Counted from the stretch's first letter, positions 9,807-20,527 are shown. The stretch is 64,000 nt of DNA from Pantoea piersonii (GCF_003612015.1 NZ_RARB01000010.1:146832-210831); one strand, 5' to 3'. Numbers and translations are program-made. The notes: generated from the sequence alone by a model not told the origin.

Positions 9807-10118
9807 TGCTTATCCGTAAAAGGAGGTGCCGCAGTAAGCTGTTATGTTACGCAGGCAGGGCGCAAGTGGCAAAAAATTTAATGGCAGAGTTCTTACTCTG
9901 ATTTGCAGCAGAGCATGTTTGGTTAAACTAAAATAATTTAAGCTGTAAGTTCTTTCATCTTGTTACGTTAACGTTTTATAAAACAAGGGTAGGATATCCC
10001 AGCATGGCTCCTTTAAGATTGGGTCCATAACAAGATTAGTGTTTATACACTTTTTTCTGCCAGGTCGAAGCAGCCTTGTATTTAACTCTGTAAAGGCTGG
10101 CAATTTGAGGTAGGTATT
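9807..10118. other. AT-rich divergent intergenic region between wabN and wabH
   Basis: 312 bases without a gene. It holds the wabN promoter and, further right, a possible plus-strand -10 box TATAAA (9977-9982) with a weak -35 (TTCATC, 17-base spacer). Just before it is the perfect 10-bp palindrome ACGTTAACGT (9965-9974). I looked for the JUMPstart/ops element expected before long polysaccharide operons and did not find it. Confidence 0.5.
9844..9872 (-). promoter_or_regulatory. sigma-70 promoter of wabN
   Basis: On the minus strand TTGCCA, 17 bases, TAACAT (5/6 and 4/6 matches), 38 bases upstream of the wabN ATG. Confidence 0.55.
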
Positions 10119-11261
10119 TTGTCGAAACGCATACTGATGATCATTGATGGCTTACCCGGCGGAGGCGCTGAGAAAGTCGTACTGACACTGGCGGAAGGTC
10201 TGGTTAATCAGGGACATCGCGTCTCCCTTTTCTCTTTGCGCAGCGTATGCGACTACCCTATCCCGGATGGCGTTGATTATCAGGTCGTTAAGGATCGCTG
10301 TAAACTTCCCTGGCGCAAGCTTACTGAAACGCATCGCCGTGCGCAGCTCCTTGATCAGGCAGTTGTACAGTCACAGAGTACAAAAGGCGATTTCGATCTG
10401 GTGTTTTCACACCTCCACAAGACCGATCGCATCGTTAAACATTCACGCGTGCTTGATCAGACAAAAATATGGCACTGCCTGCATGGCGTCTTTTCCGCAT
10501 CCTATCTGGCCAGGAAATCAGGTTTTTCACTCTGGCTGAAGCGATTAAAAATACGTCATGTTTATCAAAATCGTCAGCTTATTGCCGTCTCGCCTTATGT
10601 GCTTGAAGATTTAATTGAGAATATTGGCGTCAGGCCCAGCCGCACGCGCGTTATCGCCAACCCGTTTGATTTTGAGCTAATAAAACAGCTTGCGGCAAAA
10701 CCCTGCCCGCTTGCAGGCACCGATTTTATCCTGCATGTGGGCCGCTTCCACGAAACCAAACGTCATGACCGGCTTCTTGAGGCTTATGCGCAAAGCGGCA
10801 TTGCAGCTCCGCTTGTGCTGTTGGGCCAGGGTCGTCCTGAGCGCGAGGCGCAGTTGCGCCAGCAGGCGAAAAAGCTGGGTATTGCAGAGCGCGTTATTTT
10901 TCAGGGATTTCAGGCAAACCCTTATCCCTGGATACGCCATGCCCGGCTGCTGGTTGTCAGCTCTGACAGCGAAGGGTTCGGCAATGTTTTGGTGGAAGCG
11001 CTGATCTGTCAGACGCCGGTCGTCAGCACCCGCTGCCCGGGCGGACCAGCAACGATTCTGACTAATGACTTGTCACGGGGTCTCGCTGATTTGAACGCCG
11101 CCTCTCTGGCGAAAAAAATGCATGAAATTTATCATTACCCGCCTGAGTTGCATCATCTCGACCTAAGCATTTATAGTCTCTCCGTTATTTGTGAACAGTA
11201 CCTGCAGCTTGCGCAGCCGCCACATAAGGAATTATCCGCCGCTCCGCAACTAATGAGCTAA
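10119..11261 (+). CDS. wabH: LPS core N-acetylglucosaminyltransferase, WabH-like, GT4 family
   Basis: 380-aa GT4 transferase. N-terminal ILMIIDGLPGGGAEKVVLTLAEGL is the GT4 acceptor-side signature; FILHVGRFHETKRHDRL and SSDSEGFGNVLVEAL form the donor site. In Klebsiella WabH adds GlcNAc to the core galacturonic acid placed by WabG, and WabN then deacetylates it; both partners are present here. The chosen start is TTG at 10119, seven to eight bases after TTGAGGTAGG. The first ATG (10137) would remove the beginning of the first beta-strand and lacks a good Shine-Dalgarno site. Confidence 0.78.
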   Translation: MSKRILMIIDGLPGGGAEKVVLTLAEGLVNQGHRVSLFSLRSVCDYPIPDGVDYQVVKDRCKLPWRKLTETHRRAQLLDQAVVQSQSTKGDFDLVFSHLHKTDRIVKHSRVLDQTKIWHCLHGVFSASYLARKSGFSLWLKRLKIRHVYQNRQLIAVSPYVLEDLIENIGVRPSRTRVIANPFDFELIKQLAAKPCPLAGTDFILHVGRFHETKRHDRLLEAYAQSGIAAPLVLLGQGRPEREAQLRQQAKKLGIAERVIFQGFQANPYPWIRHARLLVVSSDSEGFGNVLVEALICQTPVVSTRCPGGPATILTNDLSRGLADLNAASLAKKMHEIYHYPPELHHLDLSIYSLSVICEQYLQLAQPPHKELSAAPQLMS

Positions 11262-11303
11262 GAAGGTCTCCCTTTCGGCGTGACCGGATAAAGGGAAAAC
11301 ATT

Positions 11304-12413
11304 TTGAATTACGTAATACTTTTTCTGCTTTTTTTGCCAGTAAAGTGGGTGATGAAGCTGCTGCATCCGCGAAAGGGTAAAAACCTGGTGATTCAGACAG
11401 CGAAAATTGGCGACTTCGTTAACATCACGCCGCTGCTGGCACATCTGCAAAAAAGCGATGCGCTGTTAAGCCGCAGCGTTGCGCCACTGGCGGAGCGTGA
11501 CGATACGCTGGAAAGCCTCTGGTATATTGAGGATTACAAAAGGAGCCTGATCAAGAAATTCAGGCTGGTATGGCTGCTTCTCAACCGTTACGACAACATC
11601 TACCTTCTGCATCCCAACAATCTGAATTTATTTATTGCCTCCTGCTGCAACGCCAGCAATAAGCAGTTTTTAACCACTTATAAACGCAAAGCTTATCAAA
11701 ACCTGTTCTACCTGACCGCCAGCGGTGTCGTCAGTCATGAAAAAAACACGCTGACGGTAGAAAATTATTTAAAACTGGCTGATCGCTCTTTTACCAAAGA
11801 GAGCTATCCCAGACACGCCACCCGCCCTCTCTGGCAACCTGACGTCCTGCCGGAAGAGATTTTTTCTGGTCAGGGGGCAAAGATTGGCTTTAGCATTACC
11901 GCCGGCAATCAGGCCAAAACGATCCCTCCAGCTATCTGGAAAACCCTTTTCGACAGTCTGGATGATCTGCCTTGTACTTTTTATGCGTTTGGCGCGCCCA
12001 ATGAGCAGACTCGTATGCAGGAGCTTTTTAAGGTGACCGGCGAGCGAGAAAATATTGTCAATCTGGTGGGAAAAGTGCCGCTGGAAAGCCTGCCGGCCGC
12101 CATCCGCGAAATGGATTTTTATGTCGCTTCAGACTCCGGAAATGTCTATATCGCCGACGCGCAGCAGGTGCCTGTTATTTTGATATACGGCCCCTGTAGC
12201 GTAGAGGAGCAACGCCCGCTTGGCGATGTCTTATTGATTGGCCCTGACCACATTGCCCCCTCTTCCTTTGTGTTTGATGCGCTTTATCAGTTCCATCAAC
12301 CAGCTGAACAGTTGTATAAACTGGACCAGCGCAAGCTTAACGATATTCACGATTTTATTTCCGCCAGGCTGGACAAGCAGCTGGCGCGACGGAAAAACAA
12401 ACAGACAATATGA
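11304..12413 (+). CDS. GT9-family (heptosyltransferase-like) LPS glycosyltransferase
   Basis: 369 aa. A hydrophobic N-terminal segment (about residues 3-20) precedes a GT9-type fold: LVIQTAKIGDFVNITPLL on the acceptor side, and FYVASDSGNVYIADAQQVPVILIYGP matching the D-S-G-x-x-H-x-A donor motif, except that the usual His is Tyr. It may therefore use a donor other than ADP-heptose. Starts with TTG at 11304 after AAAGGGAAAAC. It ends by ATGA overlap with the waaH-like gene. AT-rich relative to waaQ. The acceptor is unknown. Confidence 0.75.
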   Translation: MNYVILFLLFLPVKWVMKLLHPRKGKNLVIQTAKIGDFVNITPLLAHLQKSDALLSRSVAPLAERDDTLESLWYIEDYKRSLIKKFRLVWLLLNRYDNIYLLHPNNLNLFIASCCNASNKQFLTTYKRKAYQNLFYLTASGVVSHEKNTLTVENYLKLADRSFTKESYPRHATRPLWQPDVLPEEIFSGQGAKIGFSITAGNQAKTIPPAIWKTLFDSLDDLPCTFYAFGAPNEQTRMQELFKVTGERENIVNLVGKVPLESLPAAIREMDFYVASDSGNVYIADAQQVPVILIYGPCSVEEQRPLGDVLLIGPDHIAPSSFVFDALYQFHQPAEQLYKLDQRKLNDIHDFISARLDKQLARRKNKQTI

Positions 12414-13408
12414 CAGGAAAGCCTGATTATTCTCCTTTGCTCAGCATCATTTCCCCCATGTACAACGCGGGCGAAATGTTCGATGCCTTTATGCAGTCGC
12501 TACTGGCGCAGACGCTGACCTCGCTGGAAATCATTATCGTCAATGACGGCTCCACCGACGATTCCGGCGCGCGCGCCGATGCGTATGCGGCTCAATACCC
12601 CCATATCACTGTTATTCACCAGGAAAACGGCGGCGTGTCGCGCGCGCGCAACGCCGGACTGCGCGTCGCGCGCGGCAAATATGTCACCTTCCCGGACTCG
12701 GACGACACCATGCAGCCAGAGATGTATAAAACCCTGGTGGCAATAGCGGAAGAGGACGATCTCGACGCAGCGCAGTGTAATGCCGAGTGGTTTTTCCAGC
12801 GCGACCAGCGTACCAGGCCGATAATTCCGCTGGATCGCCTGCGCAGCACGCCGGTGCTGAGCGGCGCGGAGTGGCTCAATACCGCGCTGAAAACGCGGCG
12901 CTACCTGCATGTGGTCTGGCTGGGCATCTATCGCCGATCATTGATCGAGCAGAAGCAGCTCTGGTTTGAGCCGGGTTTGCATCATCAGGATATTCCCTGG
13001 ACCACCGAGTTTATGTTCAACGCACGGCGCGTCCGCTATACCGATCAGGTATTTTATCGCTACTATCTGCACGACGCTTCAATCAGCAACCGCAAACGTA
13101 CCGGTCAGCGCAACGTGGAGTATCAGCGCCACTATCTGAAGATCGCCCGCATGCTGGAGGAGATCAACGCGCGCTATAAAGAGAGCGTGACGATTTATCC
13201 GGCTTTTCATGCACAAATCACCCACGAAGCGCTCAGCGTCTGCCACTGCGTGCGCCGCGAGCCCGATCCGGCAGCGAAGCAGGCGATAATCAACGATATA
13301 TTCACCAGCAAAACGCATCTGCGTATGCTGCGTAATGCGCGCGGCATCAAGCAGTGGTATCAACTGCTGCTGTGGCTGAGTCGCCTCTGGCGCTGGCGAG
13401 ACAAATAA
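12410..13408 (+). CDS. waaH: UDP-glucuronate:LPS(HepIII) glycosyltransferase-like, WaaH/YibD family, GT2
   Basis: 332-aa GT2 transferase closely resembling E. coli YibD/WaaH over its full length: SIISPMYNAGEMFDAFMQSLL, IIIVNDGSTDDS, DSDDTMQPEMYKTL, DDLDAAQCNAEWFF, and the signature HHQDIPWTTEFMFNA. E. coli WaaH adds glucuronic acid to Hep III under phosphate limitation. Here the gene lies inside the core locus rather than beside tdh, starting by ATGA overlap with the GT9 gene and followed by waaQ, which supplies Hep III. GC content rises again from here on. I see no clear Pho box. Confidence 0.82.
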   Translation: MTGKPDYSPLLSIISPMYNAGEMFDAFMQSLLAQTLTSLEIIIVNDGSTDDSGARADAYAAQYPHITVIHQENGGVSRARNAGLRVARGKYVTFPDSDDTMQPEMYKTLVAIAEEDDLDAAQCNAEWFFQRDQRTRPIIPLDRLRSTPVLSGAEWLNTALKTRRYLHVVWLGIYRRSLIEQKQLWFEPGLHHQDIPWTTEFMFNARRVRYTDQVFYRYYLHDASISNRKRTGQRNVEYQRHYLKIARMLEEINARYKESVTIYPAFHAQITHEALSVCHCVRREPDPAAKQAIINDIFTSKTHLRMLRNARGIKQWYQLLLWLSRLWRWRDK

Positions 13409-13422
13409 CCGCCGCCGCAGGT

Positions 13423-13450
13423 TTCACCTCTTAAGGGTTTGCCCTACAAT
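13423..13450 (+). promoter_or_regulatory. candidate sigma-70 promoter for waaQ-wabG
   Basis: TTCACC (13423-13428), 16 bases, TACAAT (13445-13450), in the 72-base gap before waaQ; 30 bases from the -10 to the ATG. Confidence 0.45.
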
Positions 13451-13480
13451 CGCCTCACTGAAAATTAAGAGCATTTGTGT

Positions 13481-14557
13481 ATGGCAAACCCGACTCACGC
13501 AGACGTTACCCCACACAATATTTTGCTAATCAAGCTGCGCCACCACGGCGATATGCTGCTTACTACGCCGGTTATCAACGCGCTGCGCCAGCGTTATCCC
13601 CAGGCCAATATCGACGTGCTGCTCTACAAAGAGACACGTCCGATGCTGGAAGCGCATCCGGCGATTCGCCAGCTGCACGTTATCGACCGCAAGTGGAAGC
13701 AGGAAGGAAGCTGGCGCAAACTGCGCCACGAGCGCGATCTGCTTGCCGCCGTTCGCGCCAGCCATTATGACGTCGTCATCAATCTCGCCGATCAATGGCG
13801 CAGCGCGCTGATTACCCTGTTCAGCGGCGCGCCGCTGCGTATCGGCTTTGCCTTCAATAAGCGCAACAACGCATTCTGGCGGCTCTGTCACAACGCTCTG
13901 GTGCCGACCCGCAACCATAATCAGCTTCATACGGTTGAGCAGAATATGACGGCGCTGACGCCGCTCGGCATTTCACCGCAAGGCGCGCGCGTTTCTATGC
14001 ATTACAGCGCCGTCGATGGACAAAAAGTCGAAGCGCTGCTGACTGAACAGGGTGTTGATGCCGCTTTTATCGTCGTACAGCCCACCTCGCGCTGGAATTT
14101 TAAGTGCTGGGAAGAGGAGAAGGTCGCCGCGACTATCGACCAGCTGGCGCAGGCGAACTGCAAAGTGGTGCTGACCGCCGCGCCCGACAAGCATGAAATG
14201 GAGATGATCGCGCGCATCCAGGCGCTCTGCACGACGCCGAATCTGGTATCCCTGGCGGGCCAGCTCACGCTGCCCCAGCTGGCGGCGCTGATTGACCGCG
14301 CCCGGCTTTTTATCGGCGTGGACTCCGCGCCGATGCATATGGCCGCCGCGCTCGACACGCCCTGCATCGCGCTGTTCGGCCCGACCAAGCTTCAGTTCTG
14401 GCGGCCCTGGGGCGAGCATAACCACGTCATCTGGGCGGGCGATTACGGCCCGCTGCCCGATCCCGACGCCATCGATACTAATACCCGCCAGCGTTATCTC
14501 AGTGCCATTCCGGTCGACGATGTGGTCGAGGCGGCAAGGACGTACCTACATGACTAA
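13481..14557 (+). CDS. waaQ: LPS heptosyltransferase III
   Basis: Adds the branching Hep III to Hep II. GT9 family, 358 aa. NILLIKLRHHGDMLLTTPVI at the N-terminus, YDVVINLADQWRS, VVQPTSRWNFKCWEEEK, and the donor motif FIGVDSAPMHMAAALDTPCIALFGPTK followed by WRPWG are characteristic of WaaQ. The ATG at 13481 has AAGAG nine bases upstream; an in-frame TTG two codons earlier is a poorer choice. Overlaps wabG by eight bases. Confidence 0.92.
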   Translation: MANPTHADVTPHNILLIKLRHHGDMLLTTPVINALRQRYPQANIDVLLYKETRPMLEAHPAIRQLHVIDRKWKQEGSWRKLRHERDLLAAVRASHYDVVINLADQWRSALITLFSGAPLRIGFAFNKRNNAFWRLCHNALVPTRNHNQLHTVEQNMTALTPLGISPQGARVSMHYSAVDGQKVEALLTEQGVDAAFIVVQPTSRWNFKCWEEEKVAATIDQLAQANCKVVLTAAPDKHEMEMIARIQALCTTPNLVSLAGQLTLPQLAALIDRARLFIGVDSAPMHMAAALDTPCIALFGPTKLQFWRPWGEHNHVIWAGDYGPLPDPDAIDTNTRQRYLSAIPVDDVVEAARTYLHD

Positions 14558-15683
14558 ATTACGCCTGGCGATCGTCCGGCAAAAATACCGTCCCGACGGC
14601 GGCGCCGAACGTTTTATATCACGCGCGCTCGAAGCGCTCGGCAGCGAGCAGCTGGATCTCAATATCATCACGCGCAGCTGGCAGGGCACGCCCAATCCCG
14701 ACTGGCATCTGCATATCTGCAATCCGCCTAAGCTGGGCCGTATTTCGCGTGAGCGCGGCTTTGCGCGCGCAGCGCGCGCCTGCTGGGAAAAAGAGCGGTT
14801 CGATATCGTTCAGAGCCACGAGCGCATCGCGGGCTGCGATATTTTTCGCGCCGGCGACGGCGTGCATCGCGTCTGGCTGGAGCAGCGGGCGCGCATCGTC
14901 TCGCCGTGGCAGCGTATGAGCACCGCGCTCAGCCCCTATCATCGCTATGTGCTACGCGCGGAAGCGGAAATGTTTAACGCTTCCTCTCTGAAAGCGGTGA
15001 TCTGCAACTCCGAGATGGTCAAGCGCGACATCCTGCGCTGCTTTTCGCTGAGCGCGGAGAAAATCCATGTTATCCATAACGCCATTGATGCTCAGCGCTT
15101 CCAGCCCGCCAGTGAGGCGAGCCGCCATGCCACGCGTCAGCAGCTGCAGCTGCCGGACAGCGCCACTGTACTGATCTACGTCGGCTCCGGCTTCGAGCGT
15201 AAAGGGTTGAAGGCGGCAATTGAGGCGCTGGCGAACAGCGACCGCTATCTGATCGTAGTCGGACAGGACAAGCAGCTGTCGCGCTATCAGCAGCTGGCGA
15301 ATCAGCTGAACTGTCTCGACCGACTGCGCTTTGTCGGCGTGCAGCAGGATGTGCAGCCTTTTTACCACGCCGCCGACGGGCTGCTGTTGCCGACGCTCTA
15401 CGATCCTTTCCCCAATGTCGTGCTGGAGGCAATGGCCTGCGGCCTGCCGGTGATCACCAGCACCGGCTGCGGCGGCGCGGAATTTATTACCGCTGGTCAG
15501 GAAGGCTTCGTTTGCGATGCGTTAGATATCAACGCGTTGAATCAGGCTATTATGGCGATACCAGCCCTTTCGGCTGATTCGCGTCTGGGCGAAGCTGCAA
15601 GGCGCAGAATTGAGCCCTACGGACCTCAGCGTCTTGCGCAGTCGCTGACTTCGCTTTATCAGCAGGTTCTGTCGCGTCGCTGA
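14550..15683 (+). CDS. wabG: LPS core galacturonosyltransferase, WabG-like, GT4 family
   Basis: 377-aa GT4 transferase. The N-terminus LRLAIVRQKYRPDGGAERF and the central QSHERIAGCDIFRAGDGVHRVWLEQR match Klebsiella WabG, which attaches galacturonic acid to Hep II. The C-terminal donor half has YVGSGFERKGLKAAIEAL and YDPFPNVVLEAMACGLPVI. The start at 14550 sits inside the end of waaQ, with an eight-base overlap. The open frame extends much further upstream across waaQ, but that part is only the other reading frame of waaQ. The product is the acceptor expected by WabH. Confidence 0.85.
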   Translation: MTKLRLAIVRQKYRPDGGAERFISRALEALGSEQLDLNIITRSWQGTPNPDWHLHICNPPKLGRISRERGFARAARACWEKERFDIVQSHERIAGCDIFRAGDGVHRVWLEQRARIVSPWQRMSTALSPYHRYVLRAEAEMFNASSLKAVICNSEMVKRDILRCFSLSAEKIHVIHNAIDAQRFQPASEASRHATRQQLQLPDSATVLIYVGSGFERKGLKAAIEALANSDRYLIVVGQDKQLSRYQQLANQLNCLDRLRFVGVQQDVQPFYHAADGLLLPTLYDPFPNVVLEAMACGLPVITSTGCGGAEFITAGQEGFVCDALDINALNQAIMAIPALSADSRLGEAARRRIEPYGPQRLAQSLTSLYQQVLSRR

Positions 15684-15768
15684 CAAAGTGATGAGCGTAT
15701 TTAGGCTTTCTGATAACATAGATTGATTTATGTGAAATTTTTTCTGCCAGGCTGTCGAAACGATAACT

Positions 15769-17042
15769 ATGACAACCCTCTATACCGTTCTGCTCTATCT
15801 TATTCAGCCGCTCATCTGGCTGCGCCTCTGGCTGCGCGGCCGTAAAGCGCCGGCGTACCGTAAACGCTGGGCAGAGCGCTACGGCTACTGCACGGGAAAA
15901 GTGGAGCCGGACGGCATTGTTCTGCACTCAGTTTCCGTCGGTGAAACCCTGGCGGCGATTCCGTTAGTGCGCGCGCTACGCCATCGCTATCCCACCCTGC
16001 CGATTACCGTGACCACCATGACGCCGACCGGCTCTGAGCGGGCGCAGTCGGCGTTCGGCAAAGATGTGCATCACGTTTATCTGCCTTACGATCTGCCGGG
16101 TGCCATTAATCGTTTCCTCGACACGGTCAATCCGCGTCTGGTGATCATCATGGAAACCGAGCTGTGGCCCAACATTATTCGTATTCTGCATCAGCGTCAG
16201 ATTCCGCTGGTGATCGCCAATGCCCGCCTGTCGGAACGTTCTTCTAAAGGTTATCGCAAGCTGGGCGGCTTTATGCGCGACCTGTTGCAGCGCATCACCC
16301 TTATCGCCGCACAGAATGCGGAAGATGGCGATCGCTTTCTGGCGCTGGGCCTGAAACGCTCGCAGCTGGCGGTCACCGGCAGCCTGAAATTCGATATTTC
16401 CGTCACGCCTGAGCTGGCCGCCAGAGCAATTACGCTGCGTCGTCAGTGGGCGCCGCGCCGTCCGGTCTGGATCGCCACCAGCACCCATGAAGGGGAAGAG
16501 GCGATTGTGCTCGATGCGCATCGTCGTCTGCTGCAGACTTTTCCCGACCTGCTGCTAATTCTGGTACCTCGCCATCCGGAGCGCTTCAGCGACGCGCGCG
16601 ATCTGACGCAAAAACGCAACTTCAGCTTTATCCTGCGCAGCAGCGGCGAAATCCCCTCCGGCTCGACGCAGGTTGTTATCGGCGACACCATGGGCGAACT
16701 GATGCTGCTCTACGGCATTGCCGATCTCGCCTTTGTCGGCGGCAGCCTGGTAGAGCGCGGCGGACACAATCCGCTGGAGCCTGCCGCGCACGCCATTCCG
16801 GTGCTGATGGGGCCGCATACCTGGAACTTCAAAGATATCTGCAGCAAGCTGCAGCAGGCGCAGGGCCTGATTACCGTGACCGACGTTGTATCGCTGGAGA
16901 AAGAAGTGACCAATCTGCTTCAGGATGAGGATTACCGACTCTACTACGGTCGCCACGCGGTCGAGGTGCTGCACCAGAACCAGGGCGCATTGCAGCGTCT
17001 GCTACAGTTACTCGAACCTCATTTACCGCCACGGGCCCACTG

Positions 17043-17043
<1 letters not shown>
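15769..17043 (+). CDS. waaA: Kdo transferase (lipid IVA 3-deoxy-D-manno-octulosonic acid transferase)
   Basis: Bifunctional enzyme adding two Kdo residues to lipid IVA; essential in most enterobacteria. GT30 family, 424 aa (E. coli 425). An N-terminal membrane anchor (about residues 3-22) is followed by [19 protein letters not shown] with the catalytic Glu, [15 protein letters not shown], and [27 protein letters not shown]. The 85-base gap upstream may hold a promoter, but I cannot fix one. Shares TGATG with waaE. Confidence 0.97.
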
Positions 17044-18295
<1,252 letters not shown>

Positions 18296-19105
18296 TTAAC
18301 GCTGGCAGTTGGGGCACCAGAAGGTGCTGCGCTGCCCGTGCTTACCGCTGACAATCGGCGTACCGCAGGCGCGGCAGGGTTCGCCAGCGCGTCCATAAAC
18401 CTGCAGCTCCTGAGCAAAATACCCTGGCTTGCCGTCGCTCTGTAAGAAGTCGCGCAGCGTCGTACCGCCCTGCTCTATGGAACGCAGCAGTACGGCCTTA
18501 ATGGTCGCGGCCAGACGCTGCGCCTCTTCATCGCTCAGGCTCATTGCCGGACGATCGGGCAGGATCCCGGCAGTGAACAGCGATTCGCTGGCGTAGATAT
18601 TGCCGACGCCGACGACCACTTTATTATCCATTAGCCACTGCTTTACCGCCGTGCGCTTGCCGCGCGACTTTTGATAGAGATAGTCGCCGCTAAAGGCGTC
18701 GCTGAGTGGTTCAGGCCCCAGATGCGCCAGCACGTTGCTCCCTTCGGGATCGGTGCTCCACAGCCAGGCGCCAAAGCGGCGCGGATCGGTGTAGCGCAGC
18801 ACTTTGCCGTTGCTCATCACTAAATCGACATGGTCATGCTTCGCGGCGGGCTGCTCTTCCGGCAGCACGCGCAAACTGCCGGACATGCCAAGATGGATGA
18901 TGATCCAGCCGTGGGGCAGCTCCAGCAGCAAATATTTGGCGCGGCGCTGCACGCTCAGCACAGGCTGGTCGCTGAGCGCATGGATCTCCTGCGACACCGG
19001 CCAGCGCAGACGCGAATTACGCACCACCGCATGTAGAATTTTTTCGCCCACCAGATGCGGTTCTATGCCGCGTCGGCTGGTTTCGACCTCGGGTAATTCC
19101 GGCAT
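18296..19105 (-). CDS. mutM: formamidopyrimidine-DNA glycosylase
   Basis: Base-excision repair glycosylase/AP lyase removing 8-oxoguanine. 269 aa. Catalytic Pro2-Glu3 at the mature N-terminus (MPELPEVET), H2TH domain with [13 protein letters not shown], and a C-terminal zinc finger C-R-A-C...C-P-N-C ending QR. The ATG has GAGGAGAG upstream. Separated from rpmG by a strong terminator, so it probably has its own promoter or depends on read-through from rpmBG. Confidence 0.98.
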   Translation of the reverse strand: MPELPEVETSRRGIEPHLVGEKILHAVVRNSRLRWPVSQEIHALSDQPVLSVQRRAKYLLLELPHGWIIIHLGMSGSLRVLPEEQPAAKHDHVDLVMSNGKVLRYTDPRRFGAWLWSTDPEGSNVLAHLGPEPLSDAFSGDYLYQKSRGKRTAVKQWLMDNKVVVGVGNIYASESLFTAGILPDRPAMSLSDEEAQRLAATIKAVLLRSIEQGGTTLRDFLQSDGKPGYFAQELQVYGRAGEPCRACGTPIVSGKHGQRSTFWCPNCQR

Positions 19106-19120
19106 GTTCTCTCCTCAAAA

Positions 19121-19160
19121 AGCGGCAAAAACAAAAAACCCGGCCGAAGCCGGGTTTTTC
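19121..19160 (-). terminator. Rho-independent terminator after rpmBG
   Basis: Stem AACCCGGC / GCCGGGTT with a 4-base loop; on the minus strand it is followed by TTTTTTGTTTTT. The mirror strand also ends in five T, so it could work both ways. Confidence 0.85.
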
Positions 19161-19174
19161 ACAGAACACCAAAA

Positions 19175-19345
<171 letters not shown>

Positions 19346-19353
19346 TCAGTTCC

Positions 19354-19611
<258 letters not shown>

Positions 19612-19734
19612 TCAGCTCGAGCTTTAAAAACTAGGTCTTGGCCGCCTCGTCAGGCTCATAGCCCGCCAGGCGAGTTCCATGTGAACCCGCTAAGCTGGCC
19701 CAAACGCCAAACCCGAGATTCTCAAAGGTGGCGT

Positions 19735-19763
19735 AGTATACGCCGCTCAGCGCAAGTGCTCAA
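19735..19763 (-). promoter_or_regulatory. sigma-70 promoter of rpmBG
   Basis: Minus strand: TTGAGC, 17 bases, TATACT (4/6 and 5/6 matches). A GC-rich discriminator-like stretch (ACGCC) follows the -10, as in stringently controlled ribosomal promoters. Confidence 0.65.
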
Positions 19764-19833
19764 GTCCCGAACAGATAAAGATCCCTGAAGATCGTGCAAA
19801 AACCCGCCATCTGCACCTGGCAAGGGAGGCTTT

Positions 19834-20490
19834 TTACAGCCAGCCGCGCTCCGCAAAAGAGACATATTCGCCGTGACCAATCACCAGATGATCGAGCAGA
19901 CGTATATTAAGCAGGGCGCAGGCCGCGCTTACTTTGTGCGTAATATGGCGATCGGCGCGGCTGGGTTCCGCCATTCCGGAAGGATGATTATGCGCCAGAA
20001 TAATCGCCGCCGCGTTAAGCTTCAGCGCCTCGCGCACGATTTCACGCGGATGCACCTCGACGCTGTTAATGGATCCCATAAATATTTTCTGCGCCTGCAA
20101 GACACGGTGCTGATTATCAAGAAACAGCGCCATAAAAATCTCCCGCTCCTGATGCGCCAGCACGCCCTGCAGATAGTGTCGCGTCACCTGCGGGTTCGCC
20201 ATCACATCTTCCCGCGCCATCTGGCTGGCGAAAAAGCGCCGCGCCAGTTCAGCGATAGCATGCAGCTGCGCCAGCTTCGCAGCGCCGACGCCTTTTATCT
20301 CGTCAAACTCCGCCGGCCCGGCGGTCATAATGTGATAAAGCGAACCGAACCGCTGCAGCATCTGCTGCGCCAGCGTCATGACATTCGCACCGACCGTCCC
20401 TGTGCGAAGAAAGATCGCCAGCAGTTCGACGTCGCTTAACGCCTCTGCACCCATCAACCGCAACTTTTCCCGTGGTGTCATATTGTCCAT
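19834..20490 (-). CDS. radC: RadC-family JAB/MPN domain protein
   Basis: 218 aa. An N-terminal helix-hairpin-helix (about 15-75, GVGAAKLAQLHAIAELARR) is followed by a JAB1/MPN metalloprotease-like domain with a catalytic Glu (REIFMALFLD), the H-x-H-x10-D metal site HNHPSGMAEPSRAD, and the C-terminal IGHGEYVSFAERGWL. The cellular role of RadC remains uncertain; the original link to DNA repair was withdrawn. ATG at 20490 has GGAGG five bases upstream. A LexA-like box lies 38 bases upstream. Confidence 0.95.
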   Translation of the reverse strand: MDNMTPREKLRLMGAEALSDVELLAIFLRTGTVGANVMTLAQQMLQRFGSLYHIMTAGPAEFDEIKGVGAAKLAQLHAIAELARRFFASQMAREDVMANPQVTRHYLQGVLAHQEREIFMALFLDNQHRVLQAQKIFMGSINSVEVHPREIVREALKLNAAAIILAHNHPSGMAEPSRADRHITHKVSAACALLNIRLLDHLVIGHGEYVSFAERGWL

Positions 20491-20527
20491 AAATGCCTCC
20501 TGCCGTTGACGACATCATGGTTAAATA

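Noticed and set aside
9807..10118. JUMPstart/ops element for RfaH
   Set aside because: Searched for GGCGGTAG-type sequence; only GGTAG fragments occur, with no match to the extended element.
14292..14549. long N-terminal extension of wabG
   Set aside because: The extra codons are waaQ read in another frame; the conserved WabG start is at 14550.
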